A stretch of 64,000 nucleotides of DNA. Source: Selaginella moellendorffii. Taxonomy: Eukaryota > Streptophyta > Lycopodiopsida > Selaginellales > Selaginellaceae. Location: assembly GCF_000143415.4 (NCBI RefSeq), contig NW_003314290.1, positions 673,470 to 737,469 of the forward strand, read 5' to 3'. The notes below the pieces were generated by a model that was not told the origin of the DNA, made no database searches, and worked only from the letters and a program-made list of their open reading frames with translations. How positions within the stretch are numbered: the stretch's first letter is position 1; every line of letters starts with the position of its first letter. The translations under genes and the position numbers were made by a program. Of the stretch, positions 35,680 to 45,661 are shown piece by piece.

Positions 35680-36093
35680 GGTTTTGGCTATGGAGTTTCC
35701 AAGTTTCCAAGCTTTGATCCGTTGGCCGTGCAGTGAAGCGTAAGTGGATCAAAAGCGACTGTATTTTCTATATATATATATACGCGAGGAAAACGTCACT
35801 CGTACTCGTATGTACAAATTCGTGGATAAGGCTGCCGGTCCAACAACTAGCCAACCAAAAGGCTTAAAAGCAAGAACGAAAACAATGACCGCTCAAGATA
35901 GTACGTTCTTTATCTCCGTGCTCGAAAGACTTACAAACGTGAAGGAACGCAAAAATTATTTTTGTTTGTAATCTACAACAAGCACCTTCGCTTAAATTTA
36001 CAGCCTTGTTCTTCCTCGAGCTCTTGCTTTCACTTTGATCTTCGCTTTGATTTGTTTTCGCTGGTTTGCCACAGACTGATTGATCTCCTTTTT
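35680..36093. other. Intergenic; end of duplicated block
   Basis: Homology to the left arm stops at 35803 (the string CGTCACTCGT). The rest has no recognised gene. Confidence 0.5.
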
Positions 36094-37863
36094 TCAATCC
36101 TCCACACTAGCTCCTGTCAAACCGAGCGCGTGGCTCAGTTCCATCCGGTACTCCAGCCCGCGAATGTGATGCCCCATGAGCATACACCTGCAAGCACACG
36201 ATCACGCTCGTTAGATTCCATGGAAGCAAAGAACTGTAAGAAAAAAAACTCTAGACTAGACAATGTTAGAAAGTGTCAGGAGCCGAGTAGCCACCACACA
36301 GCACCATTTCGCTTTGAAAGGAATGCCTTCCTTACCTTGGGTATTCACAGTTTCGTATCAAACGCTGCACGGTGGCCTCGACAAAACTCCTTGCAAAATC
36401 ACACGTTAACAAGCACGACATACGCACCAGAAGAGGAGTCGGGCGAGGTAGTCGCGGGTTGCTGTTGCCGTCGACTGGAACTTCAGGGGTAAGTTGTTCG
36501 CAAACATCTCGGCCGAGCTGCTGCTCTTGTTCCACGGGCTTGAAATGGAACTCGACGGCGGGGATCCGCCACCGTTGAGCTGCGGCGGTGGCTTTGATTG
36601 TCTCGACTTGCACAGGCCATTGAGCAGCCCGTCGATTACTTTCTGGATCACCTCTTCCACATCTTTAGAGGCCGGGTGCGAGAGCTCGGCAACCTGAAAG
36701 ATGAAAGAAAACAACAGTCAATCAACGTAAGGGACAATGTGGTCTTTTTAGAACACAGACCTTGTCTGGTTCCAGAGATCTCAAGTAGTCAAGGAGGTCG
36801 TTCTTTTCATCCCCGACAAGCTTCTCCATCTCCAGTGCAGTTTTAGCTCGTTTGCAATCCTCGAGCTCCTGAATTTGCAAGATTAGAGTCACATAAAAGA
36901 AGAACCAAACGAAGTATTACCTTCTCCATCGCTAGCATTTTTGCCTGTATATGGCTAACGTAATCCTGCGCTTCTCGTGATAGGGACCCCAGATTCCCAG
37001 GCAGGTTCAAAGCCTCCACTTCTTCCGAGACCGAAGAGTCACTGCAACTCCCCTCTCCAACGGTCTCGTCCGAAGCATCACAGGCACGGCTGTCTTCCAA
37101 GTCTTGTGACTTTTTTTCTTTCACGTCACTTGCAACTGACGTGCTCGCAAGGTCTTCCTCGGAGAGTTGTAGACTTCTTTGCAAGCAGAGCCTGTACTCG
37201 GCATTCCTGAGGGTGTACCTATGGAGCGAAAAAAATAGACAAAGAAAAGGCGTTAGAGAATCACACACGACTCTGAGAGAATCTTCAAAGAAGAAAAACA
37301 GCCAAGCCTTACCCAGTCATCATCGAAGACACAAGGAGCTTTGCGAGTGGTTCTCTGTAAGCTTCAATCGTGACTTTGAACTGGTCCGACGGTAGTAGCC
37401 CAAGCATTCCAGAGATGGTCCTCTTCATCGCATCCATGCTATCAGCCGACGCGTCTTTGCTAATGCTACTCACGTCTAGAGGCTCGATTTGCTCCACCAT
37501 GCTAAGAAGAAACGCTTTGTCCTTCTGCAAAGAAGAAAAACCAAACCGAAGAGATAAGAAAGTAGCTCCGATTGCCTAGAGAGAGATTCCCACCTCTGGA
37601 TTGTAGGTTTTCTTCGCCGAGAAATCCGAATCGGAGGAATCCCAGAATCCCCCGAGCCCATGCAGCAAGCACACCGAGAATGCACTCCTCCCGGACCTCT
37701 TCCCACGCCAAGAACGCGGAGAATCCCCCGCTCTGTGCTTGAGCAGCCCATTCCCCCACGAAATACCTGACGATGCAAATCGCGCCACTGCCGCCGCGTC
37801 GCCCTCCAGCGCCCTGGCGACCGCCGCGGATGGAGCGGCCACCGCCGCCATGGCCGCGGCCAT
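36094..37863 (-). CDS. DUF760 protein, plastid type
   Basis: Six exons on the - strand: 37863-37594, 37524-37313, 37218-36921, 36868-36761, 36693-36428, 36187-36094. They total 1248 bases, 415 residues. The start is an alanine-rich, Ser/Arg-rich stretch like a chloroplast transit peptide. The first DUF760 unit is in exon 2 (MLGLLPSDQFKVTIEAYREP, LAKLLVSSMMTGYTLRNAEY). The second is split over exons 5 and 6 (TATRDYLARLLFWCMLMGHH then IRGLEYRMELSHALGL). An acidic serine-rich linker with a short coiled region (CKRAKTALEMEKLVGDEKND) lies between. The molecular role of the family is unknown in my knowledge. The splice of intron 5 rebuilds the W-C-M-L motif, which supports the model. Confidence 0.88.
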
Positions 37864-38176
37864 TCCTCTGTTAAAACCCTAATTGGACTGGTGGATGAAT
37901 AGCGAGGGACAACGATCCCCGCCTAGCGTTAGCTCGCCCATGATGCCACTCTTTCTGCCCTATCTTTCTTCCTTTACCTAGGTTAAAAACGAGGTTTCCA
38001 GTCCTCCACAACGCATAATTTCCACCATACGTTGTTTCTATGGATCACTTTGACAAGAAAATTCCAAGGGATAATCTCCCCCACATTCTTTTTATATCGG
38101 AATCTCTTCCTTTCTGGGCGATGAGCCACGATCAAAGAGAAAACAATGTATGTATTAGATACGAAAGAAGAGGCGA
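37864..38176. other. Intergenic between DUF760 and chitinase
   Basis: Apart from the telo-box it holds the 5' leader of the DUF760 gene and the 3' region of the first chitinase. Nothing else was recognised. Confidence 0.4.
37873..37882 (-). promoter_or_regulatory. Telo-box just upstream of the DUF760 start
   Basis: AAAACCCTAA on the + strand, about 10 bases before the ATG on the - strand. The telo-box is a known plant element in genes for translation and organelle functions. Confidence 0.45.
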
Positions 38177-39286
38177 TTAAACACTGGACTGGATGGACTC
38201 GCTGTAAGACTCTTGCTGATCGTAAAACACCGACCAAAGCATCACGCCACCATAGTTGTGAGATGACTTGATCTCCGGCAAGACGCTCGACGTCGCGACA
38301 TGAGCCGGAAGAAACCCGGACCCGGCAGCGCTCGGAGACGCCGGCAATCCCAGATAGATCTTCGCGCTGGGAATCGATGAAGTCCACTGCTTCCAAGAAT
38401 CCAGGAGCTTTCCATCGTCGCCATCAACATATGCGCAGGGGGGATTGTTGTAGAACTGCACGAAGATGAAATCAAACAATCCAGGAGTTTGCACCGCGGA
38501 GCCGAGATTTGCATCCGGGAAGGGGCACTGCGGCGCGGCAGACACCAAAACCTTGGAGCTCCCGGCAATGCTGCGAAGGTGGCGGACGAGCCCGGCGTAT
38601 AACTCTGGGGTGGCGCCCGACTCCACGTCCAGATCGATCCCGTCAAGAACAGCGTCGCCCAAGGGCCTGTCCGAGGAATCCCCGCCGAGGAAGCTCGCCC
38701 ACAATCGCTTGGCGAGATCGGCGGCGTCGGCATCGCTCACCAATCTCCCGGGAGAGTCGCCACCGCCGAGAGACAGCAAGACTTTGACCCCGCTTGACTG
38801 GCACGACTTGATTTGACCGCTTAAAACAGTGCAGCCGTGGGAGTATGGATCGCAGTGGCCGGCGAGATTGAGCATCGGGCGCTGGAAGTTGCCAAACTCG
38901 TTGAGGAACGAGAGGAGGATAATCTCGTAGCTGTCGCTCGCGCAAACCTTGTCCAGAGGACCTTCATTTCCATTCTGTCCCCAGTAAGCCGCGATCTTGC
39001 CTTTCCCGCCCGGGTGGGATGGAGATGGGGGGCTCGGCGGACTTGGGTGATGGGGCGGAGATGGATGCGATGGCGATGGATGATGAGGCGGTGTTCCTCC
39101 GTATGGTGGTGCCGGTGGAGTATTGCCGCAGTATTCCGAGCCTTGGCCGCAGTAGTTCCATTTGCTACAACAGTATCCCGGTGGGCATGGCTTCGAGGAA
39201 GAGCACGAACCATCTTGGGCTTGGGCGAAGTTTGCCACTGCTGCCCCCAATGCTAGAGCTAGAATCACAGCAAACATCTTTGTCAT
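38177..39286 (-). CDS. Hevein-domain class III (GH18) chitinase, secreted
   Basis: An intronless 369-residue ORF. A signal peptide (MTKMFAVILALALGAAVANF) is followed by a hevein-like CBM18 unit with eight-cysteine style spacing (CSSSKPCPPGYCCSKWNYCG, then SEYCG). A Pro/His/Ser-rich hinge comes next, then a GH18 barrel starting [19 protein letters not shown]. The catalytic motif DGIDLDVE is complete, with Glu as the proton donor. It would bind and hydrolyse fungal chitin in the apoplast or vacuole. In seed plants the hevein unit usually sits on GH19 (class I) enzymes, while class III enzymes are bare, so this pairing is notable. It is the first of three tandem GH18 genes on the same strand. 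Confidence 0.92.
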   Translation of the reverse strand: MTKMFAVILALALGAAVANFAQAQDGSCSSSKPCPPGYCCSKWNYCGQGSEYCGNTPPAPPYGGTPPHHPSPSHPSPPHHPSPPSPPSPSHPGGKGKIAAYWGQNGNEGPLDKVCASDSYEIILLSFLNEFGNFQRPMLNLAGHCDPYSHGCTVLSGQIKSCQSSGVKVLLSLGGGDSPGRLVSDADAADLAKRLWASFLGGDSSDRPLGDAVLDGIDLDVESGATPELYAGLVRHLRSIAGSSKVLVSAAPQCPFPDANLGSAVQTPGLFDFIFVQFYNNPPCAYVDGDDGKLLDSWKQWTSSIPSAKIYLGLPASPSAAGSGFLPAHVATSSVLPEIKSSHNYGGVMLWSVFYDQQESYSESIQSSV

Positions 39287-39519
39287 AGCTCGATTATATA
39301 TCGAGAAGAAGGATGTGATACTATAGCGATGTTTGCGACGAGCTCGTTTAAATCCATCCTAGCAATCCAGCATTTTCATACGTGACAGAAGCGACCATCC
39401 TTGCACTTCACTTCACTCGAAGAATCCTTCACCATTTTTTTAAGGCATTTTCGCGCGCTAAAGACATTGAGAAGAATACATCTAAAGATTCTTATTTGAA
39501 ATCTCAAATCTAGCGTGGT

Positions 39520-40455
39520 CTAGACGCTGGACAGGATGGAATCGCTATACGACTCTTGCTGATCGAAGAAAACAGCCCACAGCATGATTCCACCGTAGTT
39601 GCGAGTCGATTTGATGACGGGAAGCACGCTGGACCTGGCCACATTTGCTGGAAGGAAGCCCGATCCAGCGGCGGCACGAGAGGCCGGCAATCCCAGGTAG
39701 AACTTTGCGGTGGGGATCGACGACGTCCACTGCTTCCAAGAATCCAGGAGCTTCTTGCTATCGCTGCCATCGAACGCGCAGGGGGGATTGTTGTAAAACT
39801 GGACGAAGATCAAATCAAACAGCCCCGGAACCTTGAGAGCCAAGCCGAGATTCTCGTCCGGAAACGGGCACTGAGGAGCAGCAGCGACGATAATCTTGGA
39901 TCTCCCGGCAATGGTGCGAAGATGGCGGACCATCGATGCGTATAGCTTCGGGGTCTTGCCCGACTCAATGTCCAGATCGATTCCATCAAGAACAGCGTCG
40001 CCCAAAGGCTTATACGAGGATTCACCGCCGAGAAAACTGTCAAACAATTGGTGGGCGAGATTGGCAGCGTCGGCCTCGCTCACCAATAGGGCGGAACCGC
40101 TGGCGCCGCCGATCGAGAGCAAGACTTTGACCCCCATTGACTGGCACGACTTGATTTGACCGCCCACGGCCGCGCAGCCATCCGAGGTGGTGGCGTCGCA
40201 GTGGCCTGCCAGATTCAGCACGGGCTGCCGGAAGTTTCCAAACTCATTAAGGAACGCGATGTTGATGATCTCGTAGTTCCCACTCGCGCAAACTTTGTCC
40301 AAGGGGCCCTCTTGCCCGAACTGGCCCCAGTAGGAGACGATCCCTCCATCTCTTGATTTGCTACGCAATCTGCGAGGAGAAGAAGCGGCTGCTATTGTCG
40401 CTGCTGCTGCTAAGATCATCACAAGGAATGTTGCTTTTCCTGCGAGGAAAGCCAT
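39520..40455 (-). CDS. Class III (GH18) chitinase, secreted
   Basis: An intronless 311-residue ORF with a signal-like start ([19 protein letters not shown]) and a short basic linker. A GH18 barrel follows directly ([19 protein letters not shown]). The catalytic motif DGIDLDIE is complete. The cysteines typical of class III enzymes are present ([14 protein letters not shown] and [14 protein letters not shown]). It lacks the hevein unit of its neighbour but shares the FLNEFGNF and YNNPPCAF text, so the two are recent tandem duplicates with loss or gain of the binding domain. Confidence 0.93.
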   Translation of the reverse strand: MAFLAGKATFLVMILAAAATIAAASSPRRLRSKSRDGGIVSYWGQFGQEGPLDKVCASGNYEIINIAFLNEFGNFRQPVLNLAGHCDATTSDGCAAVGGQIKSCQSMGVKVLLSIGGASGSALLVSEADAANLAHQLFDSFLGGESSYKPLGDAVLDGIDLDIESGKTPKLYASMVRHLRTIAGRSKIIVAAAPQCPFPDENLGLALKVPGLFDLIFVQFYNNPPCAFDGSDSKKLLDSWKQWTSSIPTAKFYLGLPASRAAAGSGFLPANVARSSVLPVIKSTRNYGGIMLWAVFFDQQESYSDSILSSV

Positions 40456-40829
40456 GGAAGTTATCGGTCGATCAAGCTAGCTAAGATGCTTTGGAGGATT
40501 ATGGAAACTGATGTGTTGCAAGGAGGATGAATCAGGGTGCTTTTTAAGGTGCTCAATCCAGCTCTAACTTCATCACAAATGACAGAGTAGCTTGTACTAC
40601 TTGGATGTCTCAGAGTTTCTTGGCTCTTACATTTTAATCCATTCCTTGGTGACCACTTTCTCTTGTCATGTTCTTGCTTGATCAGATACAAAGCGTGTTC
40701 CAAGCAACAGTGAACTTGAATAGCTACACAAGAAGGGAATGCCACGAATGAAATAGCTAAACAGTGACTCGAATTCAAAACAATGGAGGAATCAATCTAT
40801 TTATGTACGTGGTGAGGAACAGTGCGTGA

Positions 40830-41807
40830 TCACACACTGGAACGAATGGCCTCGCTATACTGCTCCTGCTGATCATAGTAAACCGACCAAAACATGACAC
40901 CACCATAATTCTTGGAGCGCTTGATCTCCGGAAGAACGCTCGACTTGCAAACATTCGGAGGGAGAAACCCACTGCCTGCCGCGGAAGGAGAAGCCGGAAG
41001 CCCCAGGAAGATCTTCGCGGTTGGAATCGCGGTAGTCCACTGCTTCCACGAATCAAGCAAGTTCTCAGCTCCACCGCCACCATAACCGCAAGGATTGTTG
41101 TAAAACTGGACAAACAAGTAGTCAAAGAGCCCCGGAATCTGGATGGCAGTCCCGAGATTCAAATCCGGGAACGGGCACTGGGGAGCTGCGGTGACGACGA
41201 GCTTCTTCTTGCCAGATCCATGAGCGAGGCTGCGCAAGCTCTTCACCATCACTCCATATCGATCCGGGATTCCACCACCCTCGATATCCAGATCAATCCC
41301 GTTCAGCACTGCCGATCCAAGGGGACGATCCGAGGAGTGCCCGCCGAGGTAGCTGTTCCAGAGCTTCTCCGCAAAATCTCTAGCATCGGCATCGCTGACC
41401 AAGTACCCGCCGGAAGCACCGCCACCAATGGAGAGGATGATCTGCACGCCTTTGGCCTGACAAGCTTTGATCTTGCTGCTGTAAGCCTTGCAGCCGCCAT
41501 TGGAGGGATCGCAATGGTTGGCCAAGTTGAGAACCGGATCCAGGAAGTTGCCAAAGCTGGCCAGGAACGCGAGCATCACGATCCTGTAGTTCCCGGAGCT
41601 GCAAACCTGATCGAGATCATCCTCTCCGTCGTGCTGGCCCCAGTAGGCTGCGATCTTTCCCCTCCCGGGTGGATAATCCGGAAGATCGGCGTCGGGAGAT
41701 GGAGCTGGAGCTGGCGATGGAGCTGGCGATGGCGTCTCACAAGCTGCCGCTGCTGCTGCTCCAAAGACGAAGAGAACCGCCGCCAAGAGAGGGAATGGCG
41801 CCGCCAT
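40830..41807 (-). CDS. Class III (GH18) chitinase-like protein with Pro/Ala linker
   Basis: 325 residues from the ATG at 41807. An upstream in-frame ATG at 41951 is rejected because a TATA box lies between the two. It has a signal peptide (PLLAAVLFVFGAAAAAACE), a repeated Pro-Ala-Pro-Ser linker and a GH18 barrel starting KIAAYWGQHDGEDDLDQVC. The catalytic stretch reads NGIDLDIE: the first Asp of D-x-x-D-x-D-x-E is Asn, while the two later Asp and the Glu remain. Activity is likely but may be changed. It is more diverged than its two neighbours. Confidence 0.9.
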   Translation of the reverse strand: MAAPFPLLAAVLFVFGAAAAAACETPSPAPSPAPAPSPDADLPDYPPGRGKIAAYWGQHDGEDDLDQVCSSGNYRIVMLAFLASFGNFLDPVLNLANHCDPSNGGCKAYSSKIKACQAKGVQIILSIGGGASGGYLVSDADARDFAEKLWNSYLGGHSSDRPLGSAVLNGIDLDIEGGGIPDRYGVMVKSLRSLAHGSGKKKLVVTAAPQCPFPDLNLGTAIQIPGLFDYLFVQFYNNPCGYGGGGAENLLDSWKQWTTAIPTAKIFLGLPASPSAAGSGFLPPNVCKSSVLPEIKRSKNYGGVMFWSVYYDQQEQYSEAIRSSV

Positions 41808-41848
41808 ATCGATTTCTTCTTCGCTGGATTTCGATCGAAGACGACCGC

Positions 41849-41856
41849 ATTTTATA
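41849..41856 (-). promoter_or_regulatory. TATA box of the third chitinase
   Basis: TATAAAAT on the - strand, 42 bases before the ATG at 41807. It decides between the two possible starts. Confidence 0.5.
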
Positions 41857-41952
41857 TCACTTTGTCGATAGTCGCGACAGGATTCTGGCCCGCACCCGAA
41901 AGTATCCGCTCGTTTGTGATGAAGATCCGCACGCTGTTGACAAAAAAACATG

Positions 41953-41972
41953 AACCCTAACCCTAGGGGTTT
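41953..41972. promoter_or_regulatory. Double telo-box with inverted copy
   Basis: AACCCTAACCCTAGGGGTTT: two telomere-like units and an inverted one, about 145 bases upstream of the third chitinase. Confidence 0.4.
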
Positions 41973-42897
41973 AACAGTATTTTAAAAAGTATGTTTGCGA
42001 CTGGAACCTCGTTGCGAGTGGAGGGCGCTGGAGACCTCGCCCTTTCTCTCCAGTGATGGCTTCGTCAAGCTCCCTATGGAAAGGGTGGATGTAGCAACTT
42101 TTGTTTAGTGTTGATAAATTACAATGGATGGTTTGGAGGAAAGGCGAGAATCACACAGTTCCAGGTCCAATCGCATTTACTCGAATTCTGAACATGTGTT
42201 TTATTCAACATGGTCTGGTAGGTCTTTGATATTCTACTTACCTACTTTCACTACCTACGCTCTTTGAACTCGCCCAGCCTTGACTTCGAGAAGCTGTTTG
42301 CGATTTCTTCCATCCCTAAGATTTACTTCGCAGCATCAATGTTGGATAGGAGGGCCGGAAGATCCTGTCATTGCCAAGGAATGGTAGCTGTTGTCAGAAG
42401 TGGTCATATATCTATAGCCCTAGAGGACATCTTCAACCTGGGTGGAGGTGCAGAGTTGGCAAAGGCGAAGATGTGCCAGGTAGGTAGCATACATGACGGC
42501 ACTGTTCTTGCCAGCAGCCATTGCTCAAAAGCCTGCGAGCTATAATCGTCTATTGGGACCTCCTCAAGATCAAGGCCAAGCTTTGCCGTTCATTTCTTGA
42601 GCTCACCGGCCTTCATCTCGCTCTGAGGAGTCATCAATAGCTCGCATCTAGAGCTTCGTTTGCAGGTTGCTAAGCTGCAGCTGGGTCTTCACATTAATTG
42701 ATCGTCCTTTTCCATGTAAGAAGCTCCATCAAGGCTCGAGCAGGATGATCGGGTAGGACACATCTCCTGTATGAAGCTCCATGCGGATTAAGTGGTATTG
42801 GAGCTCCTCCCAGTACAGTAACTCTTTAGAATTGATAAGGTTCTAATCTACGCAAACTATTCTATTCATGTCTTCTAGAACATGGAAAAGTTGTCTG
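41973..42897. other. Intergenic, no gene recognised
   Basis: Short open stretches only, with no family resemblance. The recurring words GAAGCTCCAT and GCTCG-rich text suggest old repeat DNA. Confidence 0.35.
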
Positions 42898-43055
42898 ATT
42901 GATCCACTCTGGAAGTTTTAAAATGCATGGTGATGTCAGTTACCTAACTGGTCCACTCTGGAATATTTAAAATGCAAGGTGATGTAGGCAATCATTTTGA
43001 TTGACCCACTCGGAACTGTATTAAACGTAGATCCACTCTGGAGGCGTGTCAAACA
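42898..43055. repeat. Degenerate tandem repeat, about 50-60 bases per unit
   Basis: Three to four units built around TCCACTCTGGAA, TTTAAAATGCA and GGTGATGT: at about 42900, 42952, 43003 and 43031. The units are diverged from one another. Confidence 0.6.
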
Positions 43056-43794
43056 TGAAGGTTCGCTGGGAGATTTTTCCGGGACTATCATGGCCGACAC
43101 TATTCAGCCTTTGGACTGCAGGAACATTAGTGCCTGAATCAGACATCACCAACAAGCAAGATCACACAAGCAAGCAAAATCTCCCTGACACCTCCAGCCT
43201 AACACCTCCAGCAATCAGAGAGAGAGATCTTAGATCTAAGAAAATAGAGGTGCGTTCAACATTGTCAAACCAAACAAAAAGCTCACGAGGGCCCATGCAG
43301 GGCATCCGACCTATAATTTATGCAGGAGATGTCTTACTTTGAAGCGGAATGTAAGAGAGGTCTTCTCCTTGAAGCAGGGATGATGGTATCTAGAGTTTCG
43401 TTTGAAGTTGGTGACCGTGTTGTTCGAGGATGGCCAGCATCTAATTGCAGAGGCGTGCTGTTATCAGACAGATAGAGTTTTTAGGAAAGCTTTTCATCCA
43501 CAACTCAAACCAGTGGTGTGGAGTGGAGGAGTTGCGAGGAACATACGTCCCAACCAAGCGGCGCTTTCGGCTCTTTTAAAATATGGCGGGCGCGGGAATT
43601 TTAAAAACCGGTCGTCCATCCACAGACACACAATAATGTGCACTAGATTTAAACACGTGATACAATTGTATGATTTTGGGCTTGCCGGTCGCAATGGACG
43701 CTTGCCTGCCAGCCATCCATTCATATTTATGCCGGTCAAAAACTACCATTTTCCTCTTACCGTACGTCCGGGAGTCTCAGCCATGGCCAGACAG

Positions 43795-43802
43795 TATAAA
43801 AG
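43795..43802 (+). promoter_or_regulatory. TATA box of the F-box gene
   Basis: TATAAAAG, 70 bases before the ATG at 43865. Upstream in-frame Met codons are therefore rejected as starts. Confidence 0.6.
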
Positions 43803-43864
43803 GACGCGAATCCCCTATCCTCCCTCCCTCACAGACTCCAACAGAAAAAAAGAAGGAAAAGAAA

Positions 43865-45531
43865 ATGGTGCCGCCCGGCATTTTTCGCGAAGCTAGCAAG
43901 GCACCGCTGCCGCGCGGTGCGCTGGCGCTGGGCTGCGCGGCCTTTGTGGGCTTGGCGGCTTACCGCGCGGCGTGGGCGGCGGCGGCGGTGTGCGCCGCGG
44001 CGGTATGGACGTTTGCCGCCGCGGCGCCGCGCGGCAACCGCACGACGGCCGTGGTTTCAATGGGCAGAGGCGAGCGCCAGGCATCGATAGGGTTGAGCTC
44101 TCCGGCATGGGCTTCGCGATCGCTGCGCCGGATCCACGCCGCCGTCGCCGCTGCTACCGCCGCTGCCATGGCGTTCTTGATCAAGCGGCCAAGGGTTCTT
44201 CATCAATCCGGCCTCCCTGAGGGCGATTTCCATGGGGATTCTTGCCCTTCTTCCTCTTCCACTTCGATTCTCGATCTTCCGGATCTCGCATTGGACGACA
44301 TTCTCTCCAGGCTCCCGGCGGACAGCCTCCTCCGATTGGGCGGCGTGTGCCAGGAGCTCCGGCAGCGCTGCAAGAGCGGCCATTTCTGGGAGGCGCTAGT
44401 GTACGAGAAATGGGGCAAGATCGCGGGTCCAGGGGCATACAGGGAGTGGTGCCGCAATCCCGTGCTGGAATCGTCGCCCAGAAAGGGGAGGACTGCGCAA
44501 GAGATCGCTGCCAAGAACGCGTGCGAGCGGCCGAATTGCGGGTGGAAGCTCTTGTGGCCCTCGATCGCGGCCGCTTGCTTGTGGCCGCTATCGGTGGCCA
44601 GGGAAAGATTGATGGCGTCGCGGAGCAAAGCGCCCACGCCCTCGGATTCGCTCATGGCGTGGTACTGGGCGCTGGAGACCGGGAATTTGTGGTTTCGTGG
44701 CCAAGTCTTTAACCGAGAGGTTCGTGTTCTTCGTGTTCTTTCAAAAAATTCTCTTTTGCTCACGGCTTGCTTCCCTCCACAGAATGGACATGTCGGATTT
44801 CTCTTGTCTTGCTACGATGCGGAGCTCAGCTACGTTCGCTCGAGCGACTCGTTTCGGGCGAGGTAAGCGTTGTTTGCGCGAAGTTCACGGCCAAAATGTG
44901 ATTTTTCTTGAATCGAATTCTTTTTTGTCAGGTATCCTCCACACGGACCTCGAGCTCTGGTTATGGAGGATGATATATCCTGGGAAAGAGTTCGAGCCTC
45001 GCCCGTGCAAACTCCGGCTCACGATCTACACACCTCGGATTGCTTGGCCGAGCTTAGGCCCGGTGATCACATCGAAGTCCAGTGGAGACGAACGAAGGAA
45101 TTTCCATACGGTATGTGTTCCTGTTTGTTTTGCTCGAGCGGATATAAACTTAAGACAAGTTTTTGTTTTCTATGTCGCAGGCTGGTGGTATGGAATCGTT
45201 GGTCACTCTGAATCATGTTCCAACGCCGGGAATAATAGCAGTCGTCAGCATTGTTCTTGCCAGAGTGACAGTAAGTATTCTGATTCTCTTTTGAGTCTTT
45301 TTCTTTTGCCATTCTTATTAAAGAGTCCAATGCTTTTTTGTAGATACCGTATGGCTGGTGTTCAATCAGTTCACAAGTGGCTCGAGGTGGAAACGAACAC
45401 CGATCGATCGCGTGAGTCACCGAGAGGAAGGCAACGAAACCGATGGATACTATGGTGGAATCCGGAAGCTACGATCAAAGGATGAGGTTTCTATGTGGGA
45501 GAGGCTTTGGCCAGTTGACATTTTGGAGTAG
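43865..45531 (+). CDS. F-box protein
   Basis: Five exons: 43865-44719, 44783-44862, 44932-45110, 45181-45270, 45344-45531. They total 1392 bases, 463 residues. An N-terminal alanine-rich hydrophobic stretch (residues ~15-60) could be a membrane anchor. The F-box follows ([40 protein letters not shown]), then [10 protein letters not shown]. The C-terminal region has conserved text [28 protein letters not shown] and the ending [12 protein letters not shown]. These match a plant family of F-box proteins that carry this PGDxIEVQWR tail. F-box proteins join SKP1-cullin ubiquitin ligases; the target is unknown. Each splice keeps the family text in frame. Confidence 0.88.
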
Positions 45532-45661
45532 ACAAGGTAGAAGATAGATCAAACAATTTTTCTTGGCCAGATTCCATGGCTTGCGAGACGTAAGAGATTG
45601 TAAAATTTTAAAACAAATTCAGGATGAAACGAACGGGGATCACTCGGACCAACGTTTTAGA

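Noticed and set aside
39293-39302. TATATAATCG as a TATA box of the first chitinase
   Set aside because: It is only about 7-16 bases before the ATG, too close to direct its transcription start.
41808-41951. N-terminal extension of 48 residues on the third chitinase
   Set aside because: The signal peptide begins at 41807 and a TATA box is at 41849.
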